In this document: in pieces, positions 37,918 through 45,906 of the stretch | How positions within the stretch are numbered: the stretch's first letter is position 1 | Layout: each line of letters starts with the position of its first letter | Origin: a bacterium | GTDB lineage: Bacteria > JAJVIF01 | Direction: 5' to 3' | DNA length: 64,000 nt | Assembly: GCA_022072165.1 (NCBI GenBank) | Contig: JAJVIF010000001.1 | Location: 1,553,353 to 1,617,352, forward strand | The notes under the pieces: model-generated | Told to the model about the DNA's origin: nothing | The model's database searches: none | What the model saw: the letters and a program-made list of their open reading frames with translations, nothing else | Made by a program: the position numbers and the translations under genes

Positions 37918-39105
37918 ATGAAGGGCGGCATCAGATTCGTACTGATAACCGGGTTACTGCTTGCTCCAGGATGCGCCAGTAAAGCTGCGCGCCCAGCAGC
38001 ACCGGGACAGGTGTCCCCAGCCACAACTATCAGGAGGCCAGCGACTGATGGAGAGTCGGCAAGTCAAAAACAGGGAACCAGTATTGAAGAGGCAAAGGCC
38101 CTGGTTGCGGAAGGCAGACCCCTTGAAATCTTTTCTCCCACTCCCGCACAACGAATCGAGATCGAGGGCTGGATCGCTGGCGACCTGGCGACCTGCTGGC
38201 CCAAGATGTGGAAGTCTCCATTTGACATACGGGAAGCGCTGGGGCGATACGAGCGATACCGGGGAGAGCCTCCGCCGGATATGTTACTGACCGGCCTGGC
38301 ACCGTTTGTCTTCGCCTGGCCAGCCCGCGCCCCAGGGAGTAGTGAACCAATCCCACTTATCCATCCGGTAGACGCTGCCAAGTGGCAAGCCTGGACTCAG
38401 CGCGCTCAACTAACGCAAGAGGAGATGCTGGATGCTCAGGCATTCGCCCTGGAGCTGGACCAGGACTCGAGGCGTCTGACGGTACCTTTTCGCCAGCGAG
38501 CCCTGATCGAGACGTACGGCTTTATAACAATCCCGCTGACAGACTCACCTGTCCGTGCGCAAGTTAAATACCAGCCCCGATCATCGATGCAAGAGGCCCT
38601 TCCCCGCCTCGAACGGATGCGTGATCATCGTCGCTGGGGCGAGCTCAACGATGTCGAGTCATGGCTGATACCGGATGAACTCCGTCTCTATCTTGCGGCG
38701 TCAGACATCATGAATCTCATCAGAGTAGCGACGGTGAACAGCTGGCAAGTACCAGGATCGCTCAGCGAGCTGGAGCGCTATTCAGGCCATGTGCTGCTGA
38801 ATCTTGAACCCATCGATGCTCAGCACGCCGATTTGGTCGTGGAGTTTGATGGTGAAGCCAGCTATCTGTTTACGCTCCGTTACCCGGCAGGTGTGACGCA
38901 TACCATCCAGTACCAGATCAACCGCCTTGCCTGGCCTGAGTGGCTTTCCTCCAAGCTGGATCCTACAGGCAACAACAACAAGTATCAGGGCAAGAACTAC
39001 AAGCCCTTCGCGGCGTTTCACCTGACTTCATCCTCCGATGCTCAACTTCCTGTCAGGCGGATAACTGCAAGCCACAAGCACGAAGGAGCGACCGATGAAG
39101 AGTGA
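37918..39105 (+). CDS. Module gene B2: lipoprotein of about 395 residues
   Basis: The lipobox is LAPGC. GGAGGG lies about 13 nt before the ATG at 37918. The 395-residue product aligns with B1 over the helix-rich middle and the terminal block VEFDGEASYLFTLRY. After the lipobox comes an unrelated Ser/Ala/Thr-rich linker, which suggests a tether between lipid anchor and folded domain. No family is recognised. Confidence 0.82.
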   Translation: MKGGIRFVLITGLLLAPGCASKAARPAAPGQVSPATTIRRPATDGESASQKQGTSIEEAKALVAEGRPLEIFSPTPAQRIEIEGWIAGDLATCWPKMWKSPFDIREALGRYERYRGEPPPDMLLTGLAPFVFAWPARAPGSSEPIPLIHPVDAAKWQAWTQRAQLTQEEMLDAQAFALELDQDSRRLTVPFRQRALIETYGFITIPLTDSPVRAQVKYQPRSSMQEALPRLERMRDHRRWGELNDVESWLIPDELRLYLAASDIMNLIRVATVNSWQVPGSLSELERYSGHVLLNLEPIDAQHADLVVEFDGEASYLFTLRYPAGVTHTIQYQINRLAWPEWLSSKLDPTGNNNKYQGKNYKPFAAFHLTSSSDAQLPVRRITASHKHEGATDEE

Positions 39106-39679
39106 TAACCAGCCGGTCTTTCTGGCTGTACATCTTAGACGGCTGATCCCGGCTGTCGCGAGCTTGGGGCTAGCTTTGCTGATCCTGGCACTGCCCAGCA
39201 TCGCGCCTGATGTCGCGGCTGAGGAAGATTGTGACAAGCACTGCTGCCTCGCCGCAGGAGTCGTCGACAGCGTCTGGCGGTTCGAGATGGACTACTACCA
39301 GTGCTGGTGCATAAATAATGAGCCCATGGGGGAGACCAGTTTCAGGAGGAGGGTCGCATTTGAGTTTGACGTGTTTTCCTACACCTATGCCTGCGGGGAG
39401 GAGTGGGAATGTACGCAGGTCTCTACCGACCCCAAAGCAACCATTCGCTGCGGCGATACAGAGCAGATGCTGTTTCCCCGGTTAGGGGAGAACTGGCGGC
39501 GCGCTTATGGGCCCAAGAGCCAGGCGATCTGCGAAGAGTGTTACATCCCAGGGCAGTGCTTTCCGCTGATGCCTAACTGGGCCGATCTGCCCAAAATGTG
39601 CGGCATCTGTGTCTGTGACGACCCCTGCCATTGCCATGTTGAATGGCTCTCGCCTCTGGTCGATTGTTCCCTCAAGTAG
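39095..39679 (+). CDS. Module gene C2: Cys-rich secreted protein
   Basis: The start overlaps the B2 end by 11 bp, with AGGAG 6 nt upstream. A signal peptide ends near DVAAEE. The 194-residue protein keeps all 17 cysteines of C1: CDKHCCLAA, YYQCWC, ACGEEWECTQVST, CEECYIP, MCGICVCDDPCHCHVEW. Parts of the gene are identical to C1 at DNA level, suggesting recent gene conversion. No family is recognised. Confidence 0.83.
   Translation: MKSDNQPVFLAVHLRRLIPAVASLGLALLILALPSIAPDVAAEEDCDKHCCLAAGVVDSVWRFEMDYYQCWCINNEPMGETSFRRRVAFEFDVFSYTYACGEEWECTQVSTDPKATIRCGDTEQMLFPRLGENWRRAYGPKSQAICEECYIPGQCFPLMPNWADLPKMCGICVCDDPCHCHVEWLSPLVDCSLK
39383..39423 (+). repeat. Second copy of the 41-bp identity block
   Basis: Identical to 35876-35916 in gene C1. 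Confidence 0.95.
39596..39649 (+). repeat. Second copy of the 54-bp identity block
   Basis: Identical to 36089-36142 in gene C1. Confidence 0.95.
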
Positions 39680-39694
39680 CAAAGGAGAATCCCC

Positions 39695-40675
39695 ATGCTT
39701 CATCGGCTTTCGCAGCACCACGGTCGCATCGCCATTGTCCTAGGTCTCTGCTGGTCCCTCCCGGTGGTCGGATGCCTGAGTGGCGGTCCAGGGGCAACCC
39801 CAGGCCAGACAACACAACAAAAACCACCTCATATCGCCCCCCCGGTTCGTCAGCCTGCTGACATTCGCGAGCCGGTATCGGCGGAGTCGCTCTATCTCAG
39901 CGATCAGGCCCGGGCGCTGGCCTTCGCGATTTCCTGGGGTGCTCGCCTCAACGCGGAGATCTTTTCCCGGTGGCTTCAGATGGAGCATCCAGAGCTGCAG
40001 GCATCACTCCCGGTCGTGTTGCTCGACAGCCACGGCGAAGTCGTCCCGTTTACGACCCGGCACAGCGATCCCCATCGCATCGAAGTTGCGTTCAAAGATG
40101 GCATCGCACGTCTGCTCGTGATTCGGACCCCAGAGCGTTACGAAGGCTGGGACTTCAGCAGCCGTCCTCCAGGCTTTTGGTCAGAAAACCCAGTCAAGGG
40201 GACCAGCTACACAGCCACGCTTCCGGTAATCGATGCTGGAGCGGGGCTGCCGGAAGCCGGGCTCATCCCTCTCGGGATCGCCAGTGCGTTAGCCAGCCTC
40301 CCCGACCTGGAAGGCTACCAGCAGGGCGACTTACGAGAATTGCTCCGGCTGGCAGTTCCTCCGCAAACAATCGCGTTACTTTCGCAGGATGTCAGTCACC
40401 TCCGGGTACTCCGACGTCGCGGCTATGGCTGGGTAGCGCTGGTCTATGAGGTCAATGGACAACGAATCGCGGCAACTGCCCAATCGGGCAAGCTCGACAT
40501 GATTCGCAAGCCGGGTGGTGGCTATGAACTCCGCCACAGTGCGACTGGTGGCGCGGGTCGCTCCGTTCACATCACGTTGCTCAATGAAGTACTCATTTCA
40601 TCACAGACCAGGATGTACGCCTTTGATGACCCGGCGCAATGGGAACTGTTGACGACCGATCTCTCAGCATTGTGA
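39695..40675 (+). CDS. Module gene D2: lipoprotein of about 326 residues
   Basis: AAAGGAG lies 7 nt before the ATG. The signal ends PVVGC, a good lipobox. The product aligns with D1 at ALAFAISWGA, PELQASLPVVLLD, FKDGIARLLVIRTPE, IPLGIASALASL and VPPQTIALLSQD. It lacks the Pro-rich middle of D1 in part. It closes the second module; no terminator with a T-run is seen after it. Confidence 0.82.
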   Translation: MLHRLSQHHGRIAIVLGLCWSLPVVGCLSGGPGATPGQTTQQKPPHIAPPVRQPADIREPVSAESLYLSDQARALAFAISWGARLNAEIFSRWLQMEHPELQASLPVVLLDSHGEVVPFTTRHSDPHRIEVAFKDGIARLLVIRTPERYEGWDFSSRPPGFWSENPVKGTSYTATLPVIDAGAGLPEAGLIPLGIASALASLPDLEGYQQGDLRELLRLAVPPQTIALLSQDVSHLRVLRRRGYGWVALVYEVNGQRIAATAQSGKLDMIRKPGGGYELRHSATGGAGRSVHITLLNEVLISSQTRMYAFDDPAQWELLTTDLSAL

Positions 40676-40745
40676 GGCTCGCATCGCTTGACGCTCCCTC
40701 TGGAGCCCCCTACACTCCCTGCTGCATCAGAGTTCTGGCGCGGTT

Positions 40746-41768
40746 TTGCCGTGCCAACGATCACGAGGAGGCGCCATCCTTCAACGGCACCCCTACGAGG
40801 ACCTGAGAGTCTGGCAGAACGCTATCGGGTTCCTCGAGATGATCTTTCACGAGACGGCGGATTTTCCGCCGGACGAGCGGCAGGAGTTAGGACGTCGCCT
40901 GCGGGATGCCGCCATTGACTGGATCAACGATCTGTCGATGGCGCACAGCAAGTCGCAGGACGAGTTTGTCGGGTTACTGAAGTCGTACCACCTCTATCGC
41001 ACCCGTCTCATCATCCTCCTGAAGCTGGGCTTTCGCGTCGGCCTGATCAAGGCCAACAGCTACGCTGAGCTTGAAGGGGATTTGATGGAGCAGGAGAAGG
41101 TAGTGGCTCATCAGATCGACCTGCTGGAGAGCGGCCGGGGGATGCACACGGGTGCCCTGACCAGTCGCTCGGCAGCACGGTCATTGCAGGTCGCCGATCG
41201 CGACCGCCGGACCAGTGGTGGCCGGGGTCGTGAGGATCGCGACACTGGTCGCGGCAGTCGCGAGGAGCGCCCCTGGGGGCGTGATGACCGGGAAGAGCGC
41301 TTCGAGCGTGAGCCCCGGTCCGGTCGTGAAGCCGCCGTTGCGCCTGCGCGCAGCCGTTCGCGGGTGGAAGAAGAGCCGGCCGCGCCGGCGAGTCGGTCCG
41401 GACGCCGCATGTCGTCCCGGGACTACGACGATGCCCCGGCTGTCGCCGCCGAGGAACTGGCACCGACGCGCTCCACGGGCCGTCGCGCCAGCACCCGGGC
41501 CACGGCAGAAGAGCCGGTGGAAGCCCCCCGCACTGCCACACGTCGCGCCAGCAGCCGGTCCGCCGAGCCTGCAGCGCCTGCGGTCCCGAGTCGCCGGGTG
41601 TCTACCCGGGATGAGGACTATGACGACGATGCTCCGCCTCCCTCCCGGTCCGCCCGGAGCGAGGAGAGCGAAGCGACGCCGGTCCGACGCCGCCGTCGCG
41701 CCGCCGTCGCGGAAGTAGTCGCCCCGGAAGCTCCGGTGGCCGCCCCCAGCCGCACCCGTCGCCGCTAA
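40746..41768 (+). CDS. 23S rRNA IVP-like four-helix bundle protein with Arg/Ser-rich tail
   Basis: Residues about 16-130 match the 23S rRNA intervening-sequence protein family: YEDLRVWQNAI, FPPDERQELGRRLRDAAIDW and later FVGLLKSYHLYRTRLIILLKLG form four amphipathic helices. The remaining 200 residues are a low-complexity Arg/Ser/Ala/Glu tail (RGREDRDTGRGSREER and RRRRRAAVAEVV), unusual for the family. The start is uncertain: TTG at 40746 has no SD, whereas AGGAGG (40766-40771) lies 4 nt before an ATC codon at 40776, a possible rare start. A GC-rich terminator follows. IVP proteins' role is not well known; the tail suggests nucleic-acid binding. Confidence 0.7.
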   Translation: MPCQRSRGGAILQRHPYEDLRVWQNAIGFLEMIFHETADFPPDERQELGRRLRDAAIDWINDLSMAHSKSQDEFVGLLKSYHLYRTRLIILLKLGFRVGLIKANSYAELEGDLMEQEKVVAHQIDLLESGRGMHTGALTSRSAARSLQVADRDRRTSGGRGREDRDTGRGSREERPWGRDDREERFEREPRSGREAAVAPARSRSRVEEEPAAPASRSGRRMSSRDYDDAPAVAAEELAPTRSTGRRASTRATAEEPVEAPRTATRRASSRSAEPAAPAVPSRRVSTRDEDYDDDAPPPSRSARSEESEATPVRRRRRAAVAEVVAPEAPVAAPSRTRRR

Positions 41769-41806
41769 GGTCGAGTTCTGCCGGTTCTGAGTGAAATCGG
41801 AGCCTG

Positions 41807-41831
41807 CCCGCCCCCGGTCCCCGGGGGCGGG
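41807..41831 (+). terminator. Terminator after the IVP-like gene
   Basis: CCCGCCCCCGG (41807-41817) and CCGGGGGCGGG (41821-41831) form a perfect 11-bp stem with a 3-nt loop, followed by TTCCGTTGT. It lies 39 bp after the stop codon at 41768. Confidence 0.7.
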
Positions 41832-41860
41832 TTCCGTTGTAGGGGGGGTGACGACTGAAA

Positions 41861-42010
41861 CCGGAGCCCAGGTCTTGAGACCTGGTCGCGTGATCAATCT
41901 CCACGTTCCAAGTCTGAAGACTTGGGGTCCGCTGCGACCCGGAGCCTAGGTCTTGAGACCTGGTTGCGTGATGAATCTGCACGGCACAAGTCTGAAGACT
42001 TGTGGTCCGC
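41861..42010. repeat. Two tandem 72-bp repeats, each with two hairpins
   Basis: Units at 41861-41932 and 41939-42010 align without gaps (period 78 bp). Each contains two near-perfect palindromes with 8-bp arms and 2-nt centres, one around TCTTGAGA and one around TCTGAAGA. In the second palindrome an outer pair changes from C-G in unit 1 to A-T in unit 2, preserving pairing. It lies in the 346-bp gap between the IVP-like gene and the J-domain gene; no gene is seen in that gap. Confidence 0.85.
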
Positions 42011-42114
42011 CGGCCTGATTCGTATTGCATCGCACTAACTCCCCAGCTAACTGACGTCGCGACTCTACTCTGAAGGCCGCCTGACCGGGCGGCACCACAG
42101 GAGCGCGACCGATC

Positions 42115-42915
42115 ATGCCCCAGCGCGGACACGACCCCTACACCATCCTTCGGGTACCCCCCGATGCGACACCTCAGCAGCTCCGGCGCGCCTGGCTCAC
42201 CCTGGCGCGTCAGCACCACCCGGATCGCTATCCCTCTGCCGCCCAGAAGCAGCAGGCGACCGAGCGGCTGCAGGTCATTAATGCGGCGTATGAGGAAGTG
42301 TCGGATCCGCGCCGGCGACGTCGGCTGGATGCCCAGCGGCAGACAGCGCTGCAGCGACGTCCTGCCGCAGCAGCTGTCCGACAGACGGCGGCAGCAGTCG
42401 CGACACCCGCGGGGATGCGGAACCCCGCCCTCCCCCATCGGTACACCCCCGGTAACAAGTACGTCGTCTTCGATGGCGTGACCTACATGAACCTGGCGGA
42501 GGCATCGCGACGCCTCAAGCAGCCGGTCGCCCGACTCCAGCTTTATGTGGAGAACGGCGAGCTCAACGCGTTTGCCTTCGACAATCAGCAGTGGGTCACC
42601 GAAGCGAGCCTGATTCCGCTCAGGACCCGGCATCGCCGGGAACCGAGCGGGACAGCCCAGCGGGCGTGGAGAGCGGTCGTGCCACACCTGGGGCGTCCGC
42701 CGCGACAGGTCCCCGGGGCTGTCGCGGCACGTCCCTCGAACAGCATCGATCGTCGGTACGATGCCCCCCGGGTGGACCAGCGGGCGGCGGCGATCCTGCA
42801 GGTCGCGCCGTCCCTGTTTCTGATGATTTGCGGGGTGCTGCTCTATGCGTACCTGGCGAACTTCGCTCTCGTCTGGCCGGCCCTCGCCCGGCTTCCGCAA
42901 GCGCTGGGGCTGTAG
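42115..42915 (+). CDS. J-domain (DnaJ-like) membrane protein
   Basis: The first 70 residues are a J domain: DPYTILRVPPDATPQQLRRAW, the essential HPD in QHHPDRYP, and NAAYEEVSDPRRRRRLD. After an Ala/Arg-rich linker comes a small domain with NKYVVFDGVTYMNLAEASRRL and WVTEASLIP, resembling a helix-turn-helix or excisionase-like fold. One transmembrane helix (LFLMICGVLLYAYLANFALV) lies near the end. Lacking the Gly/Phe and zinc-finger regions, it is a class C J protein that would recruit DnaK to the membrane. The 266-residue size is ordinary. No strong SD before the ATG. Confidence 0.8.
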   Translation: MPQRGHDPYTILRVPPDATPQQLRRAWLTLARQHHPDRYPSAAQKQQATERLQVINAAYEEVSDPRRRRRLDAQRQTALQRRPAAAAVRQTAAAVATPAGMRNPALPHRYTPGNKYVVFDGVTYMNLAEASRRLKQPVARLQLYVENGELNAFAFDNQQWVTEASLIPLRTRHRREPSGTAQRAWRAVVPHLGRPPRQVPGAVAARPSNSIDRRYDAPRVDQRAAAILQVAPSLFLMICGVLLYAYLANFALVWPALARLPQALGL

Positions 42916-42967
42916 GCATAAACCGAAACGTGACTAATCCTTTTGGCGAGCACGCGGACAGCAAAAA

Positions 42968-42987
42968 GCCCCGGGGAGCCCCGGGGC
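42968..42987 (-). terminator. Rho-independent terminator, minus strand
   Basis: On the minus strand GCCCCGGGG, CT and CCCCGGGGC form a 9-bp stem with a 2-nt apex, followed by TTTTT. It ends the two-gene unit at 43014-44764. Confidence 0.85.
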
Positions 42988-43013
42988 AGCGCTTCAGTTG
43001 GTAGCCAAACGCG

Positions 43014-44024
43014 CTAATGCGTTGTGGAGGAGGAGGGCTGAGCTCCCAATTCGGAATCGCCAGTTGGCGCGATAGCAGGGAGCATTGAGCCTGGCTCGTA
43101 CTCCCCAAGGTGGCCGCAGTATCTTGTGGCTGTTTGCCCTTGCACGTTAACGTAGTGGAAGCCGATCCAGGTTCCTTCCCCTGTTGAAAGGTCTGAATAG
43201 TCGCCGGGAGTGGGCTGGCTGATCGGCACGTTCTTCATGGGCGCTCCTGTATACGGGTTTATCCAACAGGCAGGGTTGAGTCCACCGTAAATGAGCGCAA
43301 GATGTTGGAGCGATGTAGGGGCTCGATGATCCGGTGAAGATCGGACGATCTCGGTGACACAAGCATTGATGATGTTCACCATGAGTACTAGTTTGGCGTT
43401 CGCGGTCGTCGGCTCCGGAAGTGGAGCGTCCGAATTTTGTGAGGAGGTCAGCTTCGAGGACCAGGCTTCGGTTTGCGACTGTTGGTACTTCAGGTCGCTC
43501 CAATGAGGCTCGTGTGGCGAGACAATAGCGATCCAGCGCTCCACATCACCGTGCACTCCGGGCGGCGGGTCGAATCCCTCGTACTTCGGGATCGTGCCCT
43601 GGACTTGCATCGCGCGGAGTTTGGCGGAGAACGGATTGTCGCTGCTTAACGGGCGCTCACCTACAAGTAGGGTATAGCCCAGTTCCTGGTTGCGCGAGTA
43701 TGTGAGTTCGAAGGCATCGCGGAGGCTGTTGAACGGCACATACCGATTCAACTGCTGAAAGGATGACGGCGCAGGGGATTCCCCGATCGCAGGCCACATC
43801 AAGATGATGTGGTCGGCTACCAGTCCCGAGATATCACCGCCGCTTAAGGTCGACATGAAGCCGAGCCATTCCTCGTTCGATCCCACCGCAGGGCCCGATG
43901 CCCGTTGAACATCTGTTGGTCTCGGCCCGACTACGCCAGCGTCGGCAGTCTCCCTGGGTGACTGACCCGCTTTACAGCCACTGATTAAGGCAGCGGCCAT
44001 CAGTACGGCGATCCAGTGTTTCAT
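43014..44024 (-). CDS. Lipoprotein of about 336 residues (partner of the Cys-rich gene upstream)
   Basis: ATG at 44024 has GGAG 6 nt upstream and begins a signal ending in the lipobox LISGC. The product has a mixed polar domain with LRDAFELTY and, near the end, an APTSLQHLALIYGG helix with NPYTGAPM. This is weakly reminiscent of the B lipoproteins' W-x-x-P-x-SL-x-EL-x-x-YSG. No family is recognised. It is read 47 nt after a Cys-rich secreted protein gene, the same order as A-B in the modules at 33.9-39.1 kb. Base composition is lower in GC than that of the T4P locus. Confidence 0.72.
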   Translation of the reverse strand: MKHWIAVLMAAALISGCKAGQSPRETADAGVVGPRPTDVQRASGPAVGSNEEWLGFMSTLSGGDISGLVADHIILMWPAIGESPAPSSFQQLNRYVPFNSLRDAFELTYSRNQELGYTLLVGERPLSSDNPFSAKLRAMQVQGTIPKYEGFDPPPGVHGDVERWIAIVSPHEPHWSDLKYQQSQTEAWSSKLTSSQNSDAPLPEPTTANAKLVLMVNIINACVTEIVRSSPDHRAPTSLQHLALIYGGLNPACWINPYTGAPMKNVPISQPTPGDYSDLSTGEGTWIGFHYVNVQGQTATRYCGHLGEYEPGSMLPAIAPTGDSELGAQPSSSTTH

Positions 44025-44071
44025 GATTAGCTCCGTTTGCGGATGAATGAAGAAATCCTGCACAGAAAGGG

Positions 44072-44764
44072 CTAGTTGTGATAGTGACTGCCATAGTCAC
44101 CATTACAATGGGGTGCAGCACAGCCCGTTGTGGAGCCGGTCGTATGCATGAGCCGGACCCAGGGGGATCCAGTCCCTACATGACAGGTGGCGAGGTGGCC
44201 ATTCGCCATCTCTGACCAGATCGCGTTCTTCAGGGCAGTGACATGCGCACCGTTGTAAGTCCCTGAGACATGCTGGACCTCGATCTCGATAAGGTCAGTG
44301 TCAGTGCGATCCCACCCCCCATCTCCGCCTTCGCCATCGTCTGGGTTGCAGAACTTAGCAACGTTCCATTTGACCGAGCCAGCACACCCAGTAGGCTGTG
44401 TCAGGTCTCCGCATGCCGATCCATTAGAGGCGCAATGCTGACCGTCCAAATTGAACTGATTGTGGTCAGGGCTAACCGTGCAGGGAGGGCTGCCAGAAGA
44501 GGTATACAGACAGTAGTGCAACCGGACCCGCATTTTGTAGACCGATGACGTGCCTGGAATCGTATGATCGATCCAGTCAGGCCAGCTGCCTCCGACGTAG
44601 TAGGTTCCGGTACCGCCACCGCAGGGTGACGTGCCCAGGAACGTTTGCATGTAGAGTGCTGGTCCGTGACTTTCATACGGACACATGATGGAAGCTTCCG
44701 CCCGATGAGGGACGTCCGCTACCAGCACCATGCAACAGATCACCAAAAGTAAGAAGCACTTCAT
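44072..44764 (-). CDS. Cys-rich secreted protein of unknown function
   Basis: ATG at 44764 has AAGGAG 7 nt upstream; longer upstream frames lack support. A signal peptide with two cysteines (LLLVICCMVLVADV) precedes a 230-residue product with about ten mature cysteines, a Gly/Ser/Thr-rich beta-like body (GTYYVGGSWPDWIDH, YKMRVRLHYCLY) and a His-rich C-terminus (HCNGDYGSHYHN). No homology to A or C could be seen by eye, and no family is recognised. A TATAAT with extended TG lies upstream. A lipoprotein gene follows. Confidence 0.75.
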   Translation of the reverse strand: MKCFLLLVICCMVLVADVPHRAEASIMCPYESHGPALYMQTFLGTSPCGGGTGTYYVGGSWPDWIDHTIPGTSSVYKMRVRLHYCLYTSSGSPPCTVSPDHNQFNLDGQHCASNGSACGDLTQPTGCAGSVKWNVAKFCNPDDGEGGDGGWDRTDTDLIEIEVQHVSGTYNGAHVTALKNAIWSEMANGHLATCHVGTGSPWVRLMHTTGSTTGCAAPHCNGDYGSHYHN

Positions 44765-44807
44765 GCGCCGCTCCTTGCTGACTTGAGACTTGCTGAACTG
44801 GAACGAC

Positions 44808-44816
44808 ATTATATCA
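44808..44816 (-). promoter_or_regulatory. Extended -10 promoter of the Cys-rich/lipoprotein pair
   Basis: On the minus strand TGATATAAT (44816-44808) is a full-consensus extended -10, about 43 nt before the ATG at 44764. The -35 region is poor. Confidence 0.6.
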
Positions 44817-44856
44817 CATAGCCTTGCGGCATAAAAGCTGGGCAAGGGAAACCGCT

Positions 44857-45588
44857 TTACTGAGCTGGTTTGTGACACCAATACACCGGCTCGCTGGCGC
44901 GTAGCCCGTACCGTTCGATGCTCGCTGTTCCCAACTGCTCTGGATAAGGTATTTGCTCTACCTGAAAGCCCGCCTTGCGAAGCCGCTCGGGATAGTCCCG
45001 TCCGTAAATGCGCACATGGTCTTCCTGGCCAAACGCCCGCAAACGCTGTTCTCGCCCAATTATTGTTGGGTCCTCGTAGGTGGTTGCTCGGTTGAAGTCC
45101 TGCGGCACCTGCAGAATCGCCCAAGCATTCGGTTTCATTACCCGGTAGATTTCTCGCATCGCCAGCAGGTCATCCGGAATGTGCTCCAATACATGATTGC
45201 AGATTACCGCATCGAAGTGCGCATCGGGAAATGGGAGGGCCTGCAGATCCGCCTGCACCTGCACTCCATGCATTTCGCTGTCCAGCGTGACCCGTTCGAT
45301 CGCGGGGAATTGGGCGAAGTACGTCGCAAGTACGGTCTCAGGCGCGACATGCAGGATTCGCAGCGGCGTGGTACCTAGCTCGACTTGGTCCCGCAGAAAC
45401 AATACCAAGAGCCGCTGTCGCTCCAGAGCACCACACTGTGGACAGCGGGCACCGACCCGCGCTGAGGTGACCCCGAAATTCTTGAAAGAACGAAAATTGC
45501 CGCCGCAGCATGGGCACTCCCGACCGGTGCCTCGATAGTGCAGCATAGTGTCGACCGTGCGGTATAACCGACGCAGTGAGTCGATCAT
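44857..45588 (-). CDS. SAM-dependent methyltransferase with N-terminal zinc ribbon
   Basis: AAGGAG lies upstream of the ATG. Residues 24-53 have CPCCGG and CPQCG, a zinc-ribbon pair. The class I methyltransferase fold follows: RILHVAPETVL is motif I (His replacing the usual Asp/Gly), LDSEM ends strand 2, FDAVICNHVLEHIPDD is motif IV and AILQVPQDF lies later. This resembles SAM enzymes near polysaccharide or LPS loci that act on sugars or lipids, but the substrate is unknown. The 243-residue length is normal. Confidence 0.83.
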   Translation of the reverse strand: MIDSLRRLYRTVDTMLHYRGTGRECPCCGGNFRSFKNFGVTSARVGARCPQCGALERQRLLVLFLRDQVELGTTPLRILHVAPETVLATYFAQFPAIERVTLDSEMHGVQVQADLQALPFPDAHFDAVICNHVLEHIPDDLLAMREIYRVMKPNAWAILQVPQDFNRATTYEDPTIIGREQRLRAFGQEDHVRIYGRDYPERLRKAGFQVEQIPYPEQLGTASIERYGLRASEPVYWCHKPAQ

Positions 45589-45720
45589 GAAGCCCTCTCT
45601 CCTTGATGATCCGCCTTTTCAGCCTCCGTTCCGGAGCAGGCGCTGAATGGCCGCTTTTCGTCCTGCTTAGTGTACATGTTTTCCACGCAGGTCTATGGTC
45701 AACGGGCCACCCTGCAAGCA

Positions 45721-45752
45721 TTGACTGACCACTCACCCCAATCTGCTATGAT
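45721..45752 (+). promoter_or_regulatory. Promoter and leader start of rpsB
   Basis: TTGACT (45721-45726) and the extended -10 TGCTATGAT (45744-45752) are present. The spacing from TTGACT is 20 bp; CTGACC at 45724-45729 would give 17. The predicted leader of about 150 nt contains the hairpin CCCCA-ATTGG-TGGGG (45763-45777), a plausible site for S2 autoregulation. Apart from this, the 318-bp gap 45589-45906 shows no gene. Confidence 0.55.
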
Positions 45753-45906
45753 TACAGCCCCTCCCCAATTGGTGGGGGTACTTTGCTGTCCGCTGCTGAA
45801 GCCCCGGGACCTCTGGCAGGCCTCCCGTGCGGTGGATCCGTCGCGCGAAACGGATCTGAAATTCGCCCGGACATAAGCGCACCCAGACTGGAGCCCGACT
45901 GACGCC

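Noticed and set aside
33874-40675. RiPP or bacteriocin precursors for the Cys-rich A and C proteins
   Set aside because: They have Sec-type signal peptides, are too long (180-195 residues) and have no modification enzymes nearby.
41861-42010. CRISPR array
   Set aside because: Only two 72-bp units containing internal palindromes, 6-bp separation and no variable spacers or cas genes.
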